From positions 1 to 42,542 of the forward strand of contig JAPPHC010000038.1 in assembly GCA_028821145.1 (NCBI GenBank): DNA of 42,542 bases, read 5' to 3'. This stretch comes from Gammaproteobacteria bacterium (GTDB lineage Bacteria > Pseudomonadota > Gammaproteobacteria > Steroidobacterales > Foliamicaceae). The position numbers and the translations under genes were made by a program. Below, one piece after another: positions 15,672 to 24,038 of this stretch (positions are counted from its first letter, which is position 1; every line of letters begins with the position of its first letter). A model generated the notes under the pieces. It searched no databases, was not told where the DNA came from, and saw only the letters and a list, made by a program, of their open reading frames with translations.

Positions 15672-17659
15672 GCCGCACCCAGCCACGAGGGCGCCCCCGG
15701 GAGCGAGGGCGTCCCGCCCGCATTCCGGGCCTGCTGGTCGCGGCAGGCCTTTTCATCGCCGCATCGGGCCCGCCCGCCCATGCGCAAACGGCCGAGGGCA
15801 ACGATGACGCGGCGGGGGAGTGGCCGAATTTCGGCAGGGACCCGGGCGGAAGCCAGTATTCTCCGCTGGATGAGATCAACCGGGAAAACGTAGGCCACCT
15901 CGAACAGGCCTGGGTACACCATAGCGGCGACTATGCGGAAGGCCCCTTCAGGATCGGGTCGACGCAGCAGGCCGTGCCGTTGATGGCCAACGGCCTGGTC
16001 TATTTCTGCACGCCCTTCAACCGGGTTTTCGGCGTCGATGCCGAAAGCGGCGAAGAGGTCTGGGTGTTCGATGCACACGCCGCGCTGACAGGAAACGAAG
16101 CCGAACGAGCAGGCGAACGCGGGCCGAGCACCTGCCGCGGGGTGGCCTACTGGGAGCGGACGGAAGCATCGACCGAGCCCTGCGCGAAGCGCATCTTCAA
16201 GGGCGACTTCACCGGCGCCGTCCACGCGATCGATGCGCTGACCGGGGAAGCCTGCCGGGACTTCGGCGCGGCCACGGATCACCCCGGCTACGTGTCGCAC
16301 TGGGATTACGAGGGCTATGGCGAAGGAGAGGTTCGCGGCATGTCGTCGCCGCCGGTGGTGCTGGGCGACCTGGTGATCGCCGGCAGCGGTTCGAACGACG
16401 GCATTGCCAATGCGAACGACGGGGTGGTGCGGGCCTTCGACGTGCGAACCGGGGCAATGGTGTGGGAATTCAATCCCATCCCCCCGGAGTACAGCGCCGT
16501 CACGGGCGCCGCCAACGTATGGACCACGATGAGCGCCGATCCGGCGCGCAACCTGGTTTTTCTGCCCACAACCAGCCCGTCGGTGGACTACTATGGCGGA
16601 GGCCGCCGCGTGGAACTTCCGCTGGCGAACGCCGTGGTGGCGGTGGACGGGGCAACCGGCAAGCCCGCCTGGTCTTTCCAGACCGTTCACCATGACCTGT
16701 ACGACTACGACCTGCCGGGCCACGCCCTGCTGGTGACCATCCGCAAGGACGGAAAGGCGCGCGAGGTCGCCATACAGCAGACCAAGAGCGGACATCTTTT
16801 CGTGTTCGACAGGGATACGGGCGAACCGGTTTTTCCCATCGAGGAACAGGCCATTCCGCCTTCCGATCTGCCCGACGAGACCGCCTTTCCCACTCAGCCA
16901 ATACCCATGGGCATCTCGACCTTCGCCCGCACCGAACTGGACCGGGAAAGCCTTTTCGGGATCACCGCGCTGGACCGCGCCTGGTGCCGCAGGCGGTTTG
17001 ACGAATCGCGCTACGACGGCCTCTTCACGCCGCCCAGCCGGCGCGGCAGCATCCTGTTTCCTTCGGCGCTGGGCGGCGGCAACTGGGGCGGCGCGGCGTT
17101 CGATCCGGCAAGCAATCTTCTCGTCATCAAGGCTGAGAACCTGGCTACCTGGCTGCGCTTCGTGCCGCTGGAAGAGGGTGAACATGACGGGCCGCGCGAC
17201 TATCTCAACCGCACACTGAGCGGAACGCCCTACCGCGTGGAGGGCGAGGTCTGGATCTCGCCTTCGGGGTTTCCGTGTACGCCGCCCCCGTGGGGCACGC
17301 TGAGCGCCATCGACATGGACAGCGGCGAGTTGCGCTGGCAGGTGCCCCTGGGACGTCTGCGCGCGATGGGCATTACATTGCCGTCCGGGTTCGGCTGGGG
17401 CTCGCCCAGCGTCGGCGGTCCCATCGTGACGGCCGGGGGCCTGGTGTTCGTGGCCTCCACCCTCGACCATAACCTGCGCGCCCTGGACGTGGAGACCGGC
17501 AATGAACTGTGGACCGGCAAGCTCCCCGCGCCGGGGATGACGGTGCCGATCACCTACCGCGCCGGCGGCCGGCAATACGTTGTGATCGCCGCCGGCGGAA
17601 ACGCGCGCGCGGGCACGGCGCAGTCCGACGCGCTGGTCGCCTTCGCGCTGCCTGACTGA
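15668..17659 (+). CDS. PQQ-dependent dehydrogenase (quinoprotein, glucose-dehydrogenase type)
   Basis: A 663-residue quinoprotein beta-propeller that would oxidise a sugar or alcohol in the periplasm and pass electrons to quinone or cytochrome. Propeller motifs include WPNFGRDPGGSQYSPLDEIN, CTPFNRVFGVDAESGEEVW, HHDLYDYDLPGHALL, GHLFVFDRDTGEPVFPIEE and LRALDVETGNELWTGKLPA. It lacks the membrane domain of E. coli Gcd, so it is probably soluble periplasmic. The only sensible start is TTG at 15668, overlapping the upstream TGA. It gives an unusually Arg-rich n-region of about 20 residues before the signal core GLLVAAGLFIAASG and a cut at AHA-QT. The n-region coincides with a short GC-rich repeat (15697-15719) that also interrupts acs. 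Third gene of the 14137-17659 operon. Confidence 0.92.
   Translation: MSRTQPRGRPRERGRPARIPGLLVAAGLFIAASGPPAHAQTAEGNDDAAGEWPNFGRDPGGSQYSPLDEINRENVGHLEQAWVHHSGDYAEGPFRIGSTQQAVPLMANGLVYFCTPFNRVFGVDAESGEEVWVFDAHAALTGNEAERAGERGPSTCRGVAYWERTEASTEPCAKRIFKGDFTGAVHAIDALTGEACRDFGAATDHPGYVSHWDYEGYGEGEVRGMSSPPVVLGDLVIAGSGSNDGIANANDGVVRAFDVRTGAMVWEFNPIPPEYSAVTGAANVWTTMSADPARNLVFLPTTSPSVDYYGGGRRVELPLANAVVAVDGATGKPAWSFQTVHHDLYDYDLPGHALLVTIRKDGKAREVAIQQTKSGHLFVFDRDTGEPVFPIEEQAIPPSDLPDETAFPTQPIPMGISTFARTELDRESLFGITALDRAWCRRRFDESRYDGLFTPPSRRGSILFPSALGGGNWGGAAFDPASNLLVIKAENLATWLRFVPLEEGEHDGPRDYLNRTLSGTPYRVEGEVWISPSGFPCTPPPWGTLSAIDMDSGELRWQVPLGRLRAMGITLPSGFGWGSPSVGGPIVTAGGLVFVASTLDHNLRALDVETGNELWTGKLPAPGMTVPITYRAGGRQYVVIAAGGNARAGTAQSDALVAFALPD
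15697..15719 (+). repeat. Short GC-rich dispersed repeat, copy 1 (within signal-peptide n-region)
   Basis: These 23 bases are identical to the reverse complement of 30336-30358 in acs. The unit begins CCGGGAGCGAGGGCG and carries the arms that pair GAGGGCG with CGCCCTC in the acs copy; here the second arm is degenerate. It is translated as part of the Arg-rich start of the PQQ dehydrogenase (RERGRPAR). Confidence 0.75.
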
Positions 17660-17667
17660 GCCGCTGA

Positions 17668-17681
17668 CCGGAGAGCTCCGG
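17668..17681. terminator. Weak bidirectional hairpin between convergent genes
   Basis: CCGGA (17668-17672) pairs with TCCGG (17677-17681) across a GAGC loop in the 28-base gap between the PQQ dehydrogenase stop and the SulP stop. It lies where a shared terminator is expected, but the stem is short and no T-run follows on either strand. Confidence 0.3.
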
Positions 17682-17687
17682 AGCGCC

Positions 17688-19304
17688 CTAGTTCTCGAGA
17701 ATATTCCGCGCGATCCCGCGCGCGCGGGCGAGCCTGTCCACCACCCGGTCCTCCGGCACGCCTCTCAGCACGTCCAGGGTGTCGATCATTTCCGCGACGC
17801 CGCCGGAAAGACCCACGACAATTACGCTGGTGTCCGCGTCCCCGGCCACCTCAAGCAATTGCTCGATAACCATGGCGGCGCTGTCATCGAGGTACCTGGC
17901 ATCGGAAAAGTCGAAGATCACGACCTCGTGGTCCTTGATGTCCGCGCCGATCACGCTGACCAGGTTGCGTGAGGAAGCCACCGTGAGAGTGCCCCGCAAG
18001 GCCACCATCCCCACCCGCGCCTGCAGCGGGTCGCTGATCTCCATGCCCTTCTCGCCGGCGAAGAATGTCCGGTCGAGCACCGGAACCGAAACCACGCTGT
18101 CCAGTTCCAGGCCCTTCAACTGGCGCGCGTGATTCATGCCGGCAACGATCAGTCCGAGCGCAACGGCGGTAACGAGATCGACCACGACCGTCAGGAGCAG
18201 CGTCATCAGCATGACTACCAGGTGATCCCGGCGCAGGCGGTGGATGCGCAGCAACAGCCGCCAATCCACGATGTCCCAGCCGATCTTCATCAGGATGCCG
18301 GCCAGCACGGCATGCGGAATCGGTTCCACGTACTCGCCGAACCCCAGCAGCAGGGCCAGCAGGAACAGCGCGCGTATGACCCCGGAGACCGGCGTGCTGC
18401 CTCCCGCCCGGATGTTGGTGACGGTCCCGATAGTGGCGCCGGCCCCCGGCATTCCCTGGAACAGCCCGGAAACGATGTTGCCGATCCCCTGTCCGACCAG
18501 TTCCTTGTCGGGCTTGTGGCGCGTGCCGGTCATCGAATCCGCCACCAGCGACGTGAGCAGGCTGTCCACGGAGCCCAGCAGCGCGAGGATGATGGCAGGG
18601 TGCAAGGCGCCCAGCAGGAAGTCGGCGGACGGGACCTGAAGGCTGATGGCCGGCAGTCCCTCGGGGATCGAGCCGATCGCGGGAGCTCCGGTCAGCCACA
18701 GGATTCCGATCACGGAGCCGACCACGAGCGCGATCAGTGGAGCGGGGGCCAGGCGCTCCAGCCGCCGGGGCCAGAAAATCGTGATGGCAAGCGCCAGGGT
18801 TGCGATGGCCAGGGCGCTCGGGTTCAACCCCGCAAGTGCGCCGGGCAGCGAGCGCAATGCGCCCATCGGACCTTCGGGCGAAGTCGGGGCGCCGAGGAAC
18901 GGCAGCACCTGGATCAGCATGATGATGATGCCGATACCGGACATGAACCCGGAAACCACCACGTGGGGCGTGTAGACGACGAACCGTCCGATCCGCAGTA
19001 CGCCGAGCAGCACCTGTATCAGTCCGGCCAGCACCACCACGATCAGCGCCTCGCTGAGGCTGTTCGCGTGGGTCGAGATGATCACGGCCATGGCCACGGT
19101 CATCGACGGCGTGGGCCCCGATATCTGTGACCGCGTGCCGCCGAACACGGAAGCGAAGAAGCCGACCGCAATCGCTCCGTAAATCCCCGCCTCGGCGCCC
19201 AGGCCCGAGGCGATCCCGAACGCCAGCGCCACCGGGAGCGCGACCACGGCGGAGGTGATCCCGCCGAAAACGTCGCCCTGAAAGGTCTTCAGGTCGTACT
19301 TCAT
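17688..19304 (-). CDS. SulP-family anion transporter with STAS domain
   Basis: A 538-residue inner-membrane permease of the SulP (SLC26) family, transporting sulfate, bicarbonate or a related anion. Residues 1-410 hold about 10-14 hydrophobic segments, starting with the family opening DVFGGITSAVVALPVALAFG and GGTRSQISGPTPSMTVAMAV. The loop GQGIGNIVSGLFQGMPGAGA is the sulfate-transporter signature region. Residues 430-530 form a cytoplasmic STAS domain (VVIFDFSDARYLDDSAAMVI). Overall length and the plain STAS resemble BicA-type bicarbonate transporters, but substrate cannot be assigned safely. It starts 39 bases after the stop of the first flavoprotein of the tandem trio and reads the same way, so it may share their transcript. 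Confidence 0.93.
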   Translation of the reverse strand: MKYDLKTFQGDVFGGITSAVVALPVALAFGIASGLGAEAGIYGAIAVGFFASVFGGTRSQISGPTPSMTVAMAVIISTHANSLSEALIVVVLAGLIQVLLGVLRIGRFVVYTPHVVVSGFMSGIGIIIMLIQVLPFLGAPTSPEGPMGALRSLPGALAGLNPSALAIATLALAITIFWPRRLERLAPAPLIALVVGSVIGILWLTGAPAIGSIPEGLPAISLQVPSADFLLGALHPAIILALLGSVDSLLTSLVADSMTGTRHKPDKELVGQGIGNIVSGLFQGMPGAGATIGTVTNIRAGGSTPVSGVIRALFLLALLLGFGEYVEPIPHAVLAGILMKIGWDIVDWRLLLRIHRLRRDHLVVMLMTLLLTVVVDLVTAVALGLIVAGMNHARQLKGLELDSVVSVPVLDRTFFAGEKGMEISDPLQARVGMVALRGTLTVASSRNLVSVIGADIKDHEVVIFDFSDARYLDDSAAMVIEQLLEVAGDADTSVIVVGLSGGVAEMIDTLDVLRGVPEDRVVDRLARARGIARNILEN

Positions 19305-19343
19305 GCGTGCAGAGGCCTCTTGCCCCCCGGGTGGGCGGAGACG

Positions 19344-20885
19344 TCAGGCGAACACGCGCTCTCCGATCATGCGTCCGAATACCAGCGCCGGCGTCAGCAG
19401 CATCCCGTTGACGATGCCGAAGCCCGAAGTCGCTCCCGCGCCCAGCACCTCGCCGGCGGCGTAGAGGTTGGGGATGGGATCGCCGCTACCGTTCAGCACC
19501 TCGAGCCCCGGACTGACGGTCAGGCCCGCGAAGGAAATCAGGTGCGTGCCCTGCATGCGGATCGCATAGTACGGCGGCTTGCCGACCGGCAGCGGCATGT
19601 GCTCGCGGCCGAAATCGGAATCCTGGCCGCCCTCCTGACCGGAGTTGTAACGCCCTATGGAGGCGGCCAGCCCGTCGCCGTCGATACCGGCCCAGTAGGC
19701 CAGTTCGGCCAGCGAATCCCCGCGCGAGAAGAAGTGGAACTTGTCGAACGCCCAGTCCAGCCGGTCCCGGTCCCAGCCGCCCACCAGGGACGGCGCCGAG
19801 TCCATGATCTGCTGGTCGAACACGATCCAGAAGCGGTGGTCCTTCTGCCCGAGAAGCGCGTGCTCGCGAGCATCCACGCTGGGATGGTCTTCACGCACGA
19901 AGCGTTGCCCGCCCGAATTCACGTAGACCTCCCAGGGCAGGCGCGTCTGCGGCGCGGTGCGCACCGGCACGGGGGCCGGAGTGCTCGGCACGTTGAAGTC
20001 GTTCAGCACCATGCCGAAGGCAACCAGGAAGAGTTCTCCGCCGCGCAGCGTGCCGCCCGCCCCCACGCCCATCTCCAGGCCGCCGCCCAGATTGAAGGGA
20101 TAGGCCATGTTGGCGTACAGCGGTGCGCCATGCAGTTCCCGGAACATTTCCGGATTGGCCGCGCAACCGCCCGTGGTCAGCGCCACCTTGCGGCCCAGCA
20201 GGTCCATCTTGCGCCCCATTGCGTCGCGCACCATGACGCCGTTCACCGCCCCGGATTCGTCCTGAATCAGTTCCTGCGCGTCGGTGCGAATCAGGAACTC
20301 GATGGAGCCCTGGCGCGCCAGTCCGAGGAATTGCGGCAACAGAATCTTCAGGATCGCGACCCCGAACTGTTCCGCCCACTGGTAGCGCCGCGTCAGATAG
20401 GGTTCGTGCCCGCCGCCCACGACCGGGTGGCCGGGCAGCGGGGTAAAGCCATTCGCGCCCAGCCAGTCAATGGTCCTGGCCGCTTCGTTGACGAACACGC
20501 GGACGAGGTCCTGGTCGATCTTGCCCTTGCTGATGCGCATGATGTCGTCAAAGTGGGCCTCGGGCGAATCCTCGATCCCGTGCTCGGCCTGGAATCGCGT
20601 TCCCGCGGCAGAGATCTGCCCGAAGGAACGATCGAGCGTGCCTCCCAGCCGGTGCGCGCGATCCACTACCAGCACCCGGGCGCCCTGCTGCGCCGCAAAG
20701 ATCGCGCAGGGCAGCCCGGCCGACCCGCCGCCCACCACGATCAGGTCCCAGGTTTCGCTGGCCGCGCGGCTGATGCGGGGCATCAGCGCCAGTGCCGCCG
20801 CCGCTCCCGCGCCCGTAATCAACTCTCTCTTGTTGAGCCGGAAGCTCGCGGTGTCCGTCGCGGTATCAATTTCGGTCTTGCTCAT
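19344..20885 (-). CDS. FAD-dependent oxidoreductase, FAD_binding_2 family (tandem copy 1), exported
   Basis: A 513-residue flavoprotein. The N-terminus carries a Tat-like leader (LNKRELITGAGAAAALALMP, KR instead of RR) cut near ISRAAS at about residue 42. A FAD Rossmann motif follows, VVGGGSAGLPCAIFAAQQG, with GGGSAG at 52-57. The substrate-cap domain includes GQRFVREDHPSVDAREHALL. The C-terminal FAD lid is LYAAGEVLGAGATSGFGIVN. The family includes fumarate and urocanate reductases and ketosteroid dehydrogenases; no FMN or heme domain is attached. Start 20885 is supported by GGGAGGA 6 bases upstream, better than the ATG at 20900. The gene lies 20 bases after copy 2 and 39 bases before SulP in the same direction. 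Confidence 0.92.
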   Translation of the reverse strand: MSKTEIDTATDTASFRLNKRELITGAGAAAALALMPRISRAASETWDLIVVGGGSAGLPCAIFAAQQGARVLVVDRAHRLGGTLDRSFGQISAAGTRFQAEHGIEDSPEAHFDDIMRISKGKIDQDLVRVFVNEAARTIDWLGANGFTPLPGHPVVGGGHEPYLTRRYQWAEQFGVAILKILLPQFLGLARQGSIEFLIRTDAQELIQDESGAVNGVMVRDAMGRKMDLLGRKVALTTGGCAANPEMFRELHGAPLYANMAYPFNLGGGLEMGVGAGGTLRGGELFLVAFGMVLNDFNVPSTPAPVPVRTAPQTRLPWEVYVNSGGQRFVREDHPSVDAREHALLGQKDHRFWIVFDQQIMDSAPSLVGGWDRDRLDWAFDKFHFFSRGDSLAELAYWAGIDGDGLAASIGRYNSGQEGGQDSDFGREHMPLPVGKPPYYAIRMQGTHLISFAGLTVSPGLEVLNGSGDPIPNLYAAGEVLGAGATSGFGIVNGMLLTPALVFGRMIGERVFA

Positions 20886-20905
20886 CAGAAATCCTCCCAC
20901 GGGTG

Positions 20906-22447
20906 TCAGGCGAACACGCGTTCCCCGATCATGCGACCGAACACCAGCGCCGGTGTCAGCAGCATCCCGTTGGTGATGCCGAAGCCGGTCAGCGCTCCCG
21001 CGCCCAGCACTTCGCCGGCGGCGTAGAGATTGGGGATGGGATCGCCGTTCCCGTTCAGCACTTCAAGGTTGGTGTTCACGTTCAGGCCGGCAAAGGAAAG
21101 CAACTGGGTGCCCTGCATGCGGATGGCGTAGTACGGCGGCTTGCCCAGGGGCAGCGGCATGTGCTCGCGGCCGAAGTCGGGGTCCTGTCCGCTCGCCTGG
21201 GCGGAGTTGTAGCGCCCGATGGAGGCGGCCAGTCCCTCGCCGTCGATGTCGGCCCAGTAGGCCAGCTCGGCCAGGGAATCGGCACGAGAGAAAAAGTGGT
21301 ACTTGTCGAAAGCCCAGTCCACCCGCTCGCTGTCCCAGCCCATGACCACCGACGGCGCCGCGTCCCGGATGGCCTGGTCGAACACGATCCAGTAGCGGTG
21401 GCCTTCCTGTGCGAGCAATGAGTGTTCGCGCGCGTCCACGCTGGGATGGTCTTCGCGCACGAAGCGCTGCCCCGCGGTGTTGACGTACACCTCCCAGGGC
21501 ATGCGGCGTTCCGGGGCGGTGCTGATGGGCACTCCAGCGGGCGTGCTCGGCACGTTGAAGTCGCTCAGCACCATGCCGAAGAAGGTCTGGAACAGCTCCG
21601 CGCCGCGCAGCGTGCCGCCCGCGGCCACGCCCATCTCCAGGCCCCCGCCCAGGTTGTAGGGATAGGCCAGGCTTGCGTACAGCGGCACCCCGTGCAGGTC
21701 CCTGAACATTTCGGGGTTGCCCGCGCAGCCGCCGCTGGTCAGCGCCACCTTGCGGCCCAGCAGGTCCATCTTGCGCCCCGTCGCATCGCGCACCATGACG
21801 CCCTTCACCGCACCGGTATCGTCCTGTATCAGTTCCTGCGCGTCGGTGCGGATCAGGAACTCGATCGACCCCTGCCGGGCAAGATCGAGGAACTGGGGCA
21901 GCAGGATCTTGAGGATCGCGACTCCGGCCTGTCCGGCCCACTGGTAGCGCCGGGTCAGATAGGGCTCGTGTCCGCCGGACTTGACGGGATGGCCGTCCAG
22001 GGGGGTAAAACCGTGCTCGCCCAGCCAGTCCAGGGTCCTGGCCGCATCATTGACGAAGACCCGGACCAGGTCGGTATCGACCTTGCCCTTGCTGATTCGC
22101 ATGATGTCATCGAAATGCGCTTCGGGCGAATCCTGGATCTCCAGTTCGGCCTGCAGCCGGGTGCCGGCGGCCGCTATCTGGCCCGAGGAACGGTCCAGCG
22201 TTCCGCCCAGGCGGTGGGCGCGTTCGACCACGAGGACCCGGGCGCCCTGCTGGGCGGCGAAGATCGCGCAGGGAAGCCCCGCCGAGCCGCCGCCGATCAC
22301 GATCAGGTCCCAGGTCTCGCTGGCAGCACGGCTGATGCGCGGCATCAGGGCCAGCGCCGCCGCCGCGCCCGCGCCGGCAAGCAGTTCCCGCTTGTTCAGC
22401 TGCATTTCCCCGGCTTCGGCCAGGAATTCAAACGATCTGTTGCGCAT
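20906..22447 (-). CDS. FAD-dependent oxidoreductase, FAD_binding_2 family (tandem copy 2), exported
   Basis: A 513-residue paralogue of copies 1 and 3, highly similar along its full length. The leader LNKRELLAGAGAAAALALMP is nearly identical to copy 1 but preceded by a different N-terminal extension (MRNRSFEFLAEAGEMQ). The FAD motif is VIGGGSAGLPCAIFAAQQG. Cap residues GQRFVREDHPSVDAREHSLL and lid LYAAGEVLGAGALTGFGITN are conserved, with small changes that could alter substrate specificity. Start 22447 is fixed by GGGAGGG 8 bases upstream; the ATG at 22486 lies in the conserved leader region and lacks an equivalent. It is preceded by a promoter-like element shared with copy 3. Tat-type export of a FAD enzyme implies a periplasmic reaction with electrons exchanged with quinone or cytochrome (inference). 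Confidence 0.92.
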   Translation of the reverse strand: MRNRSFEFLAEAGEMQLNKRELLAGAGAAAALALMPRISRAASETWDLIVIGGGSAGLPCAIFAAQQGARVLVVERAHRLGGTLDRSSGQIAAAGTRLQAELEIQDSPEAHFDDIMRISKGKVDTDLVRVFVNDAARTLDWLGEHGFTPLDGHPVKSGGHEPYLTRRYQWAGQAGVAILKILLPQFLDLARQGSIEFLIRTDAQELIQDDTGAVKGVMVRDATGRKMDLLGRKVALTSGGCAGNPEMFRDLHGVPLYASLAYPYNLGGGLEMGVAAGGTLRGAELFQTFFGMVLSDFNVPSTPAGVPISTAPERRMPWEVYVNTAGQRFVREDHPSVDAREHSLLAQEGHRYWIVFDQAIRDAAPSVVMGWDSERVDWAFDKYHFFSRADSLAELAYWADIDGEGLAASIGRYNSAQASGQDPDFGREHMPLPLGKPPYYAIRMQGTQLLSFAGLNVNTNLEVLNGNGDPIPNLYAAGEVLGAGALTGFGITNGMLLTPALVFGRMIGERVFA

Positions 22448-22474
22448 TTGATGAACCCTCCCAATCGAGGTAGT

Positions 22475-22487
22475 CATTCTACGCACG
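22475..22487 (-). promoter_or_regulatory. Conserved leader element upstream of flavoprotein copy 2
   Basis: Read on the minus strand this is CGTGCGTAGAATG, identical to 23972-23984 upstream of copy 3. It contains TAGAAT, which fits a -10 box, and lies 27 bases before the start codon. No strong -35 is seen. Flanking sequence is not conserved apart from the Shine-Dalgarno, so the element may be under selection or simply a remnant of the duplication. Confidence 0.5.
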
Positions 22488-22512
22488 ATCCTGAGCCTTC
22501 GGCCGGCGCCTC

Positions 22513-23946
22513 CTAGCTGAAGACGCGTTCCCCGATCATGCGTCCGAATACCAGCGCCGGAGTGAGCATCATCCCGTTGACGATGCCGAATCCGGTGGTC
22601 GCCCCGGCCCCAAGCACTTCTCCGGCGGCGTAGAGGTTGGGAATGGGCTCGCCGTCCCGATTCAGCACTTCGAGTTGCGGATTGACGTGAAGCCCCGCAA
22701 ACGTCAGCAGTTGAGTGCCCTGCATGCGGATCGCATAGAACGGCGGCTTGCGGACCGGCAGCGGCATGTGCTCGCGGCCGAAATCCGGGTCCCGCCCGGC
22801 GGCCTGCCCGGTGTTATAGCGCTCGACGGCTGCCGCGAGGCCCTCCGCCTCGACGCCTGCCCAGAAGGCCAGCTCCCCAAGCGTCTCCGCGCGCGAGAAG
22901 AAGTGATATTTGCTGAAGGCGAAGTCCAGCCGCGCGCGGTCCCACCCCAGCGCCACCGGCGGCGCGGTGTTCATGATCTCCTGGTCGAAGATCATCCAGT
23001 AGCGATGGCTCTCCTGGGCGAGGAGCGCGTGTTCGCGCTCGTCCACGCTCGGATGGTCCTCGCGCACGAAGCGCTGCCCGGCCGAGTTCACGTACACCTC
23101 CCAGGGCATGCGCCGCTCCGGGTAGCTGTTGACCGGGACTCCGGCGGGCGTGCTGGGCACATTGAAATCGTTCAGCACCATGCCGAAAAAGGTCGTGAAC
23201 AGTTCCGCTCCCCGCAAGACGCCACCGGCCGCCACGCCCATTTCCAGGCCGCCGCCGAGATTGAACGGATAGGCCAGCCGCGCATACATCGGAACGCCGT
23301 GCAGCCGCTCGAACATCTCGGGGTTGCCTCCGCATCCTCCGGTGGTAATCGCGACCTTGCGCCCCTTCAGGTCCATCCTGCGACCCAGGGCGTCTTCCAC
23401 CATCACTCCCGTTACGGCGCCGTCAGCGTCCTGAATGAGTTCCTTTGCGTCGGTACGGATCAGAAATTCGATCGAGCCCTTGCGGACCAGATCCATGAAT
23501 ACGGGCAAGAGGGTTCTCAGGATCGCCACGCCGTTCCCCGCCGCCCATTGATAGCGGCGCACCCTGTACGGTTCGTGGCCTCCGGTAGTTACCGGGTGGT
23601 CGGGCAACGGCGTGAACCCGTGATCGCAGAGCCAGTCCACCGTCCTGGCCGCCTCGCCAACGAACACGCGGGCCAGATCGGGGTCCACCTTGCCGCGACT
23701 GATGCGCATGATGTCGTCGTAGTGCGCATCCGGCGAATCCTGAATGCCCTGTTCCGCCTGGATACGAGTTCCCGCCGCGGCGATCTGCCCGGTCGAGCGG
23801 TCCAACGTTCCACCCAACCGGTGCGCCCGGTCCACCACCAGCACCCGCGCGCCCTGCATGGCCGCGAATATCGCGCACGGCAGCCCCGCCGATCCTCCGC
23901 CCACCACGATCAGGTCCCAGGTCTCGCTCGCCGCCTTGTTGAGCAT
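22513..23946 (-). CDS. FAD-dependent oxidoreductase, FAD_binding_2 family (tandem copy 3), leaderless cytoplasmic form
   Basis: A 477-residue paralogue of copies 1 and 2. It begins MLNKAASETWDLIVVGGGSA. Compared with copy 2, the 21 residues between LNK and AASETWD, which are the whole Tat-like hydrophobic leader, are missing in frame. This copy is therefore expected to stay in the cytoplasm. The catalytic body is intact: GQRFVREDHPSVDEREHALL, then LYAAGEVLGAGATTGFGIVN. Start 23946 is supported by GGGAGG 8 bases upstream. The ATG at 23988 would add a non-homologous stretch and is rejected. As the promoter-proximal gene of the trio it is transcribed first, divergent from the HAD-MATE-TRAP genes. 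Confidence 0.92.
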   Translation of the reverse strand: MLNKAASETWDLIVVGGGSAGLPCAIFAAMQGARVLVVDRAHRLGGTLDRSTGQIAAAGTRIQAEQGIQDSPDAHYDDIMRISRGKVDPDLARVFVGEAARTVDWLCDHGFTPLPDHPVTTGGHEPYRVRRYQWAAGNGVAILRTLLPVFMDLVRKGSIEFLIRTDAKELIQDADGAVTGVMVEDALGRRMDLKGRKVAITTGGCGGNPEMFERLHGVPMYARLAYPFNLGGGLEMGVAAGGVLRGAELFTTFFGMVLNDFNVPSTPAGVPVNSYPERRMPWEVYVNSAGQRFVREDHPSVDEREHALLAQESHRYWMIFDQEIMNTAPPVALGWDRARLDFAFSKYHFFSRAETLGELAFWAGVEAEGLAAAVERYNTGQAAGRDPDFGREHMPLPVRKPPFYAIRMQGTQLLTFAGLHVNPQLEVLNRDGEPIPNLYAAGEVLGAGATTGFGIVNGMMLTPALVFGRMIGERVFS

Positions 23947-23971
23947 TTGAAGAGCCTCCCAACGAACTTGC

Positions 23972-23984
23972 CATTCTACGCACG
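23972..23984 (-). promoter_or_regulatory. Conserved leader element upstream of flavoprotein copy 3
   Basis: The same 13 bases (CGTGCGTAGAATG on the minus strand) as at 22475-22487, here 25 bases before the copy 3 start. TAGAAT may be the -10 of the first promoter of the flavoprotein trio. It sits in the 92-base gap divergent from the HAD gene, whose own -10-like TAAAAT is at 24009-24014. Confidence 0.5.
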
Positions 23985-24038
23985 GCATTTTTGTTCCGCT
24001 GCCGGCCCTAAAATGCGCGTCTGCCTCGGGAAGGAACC

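Noticed and set aside
20906-22447. Flavoprotein trio as assembly artefact
   Set aside because: The copies differ throughout at DNA level, in their N-termini and in their spacers, so they are genuine diverged paralogues.
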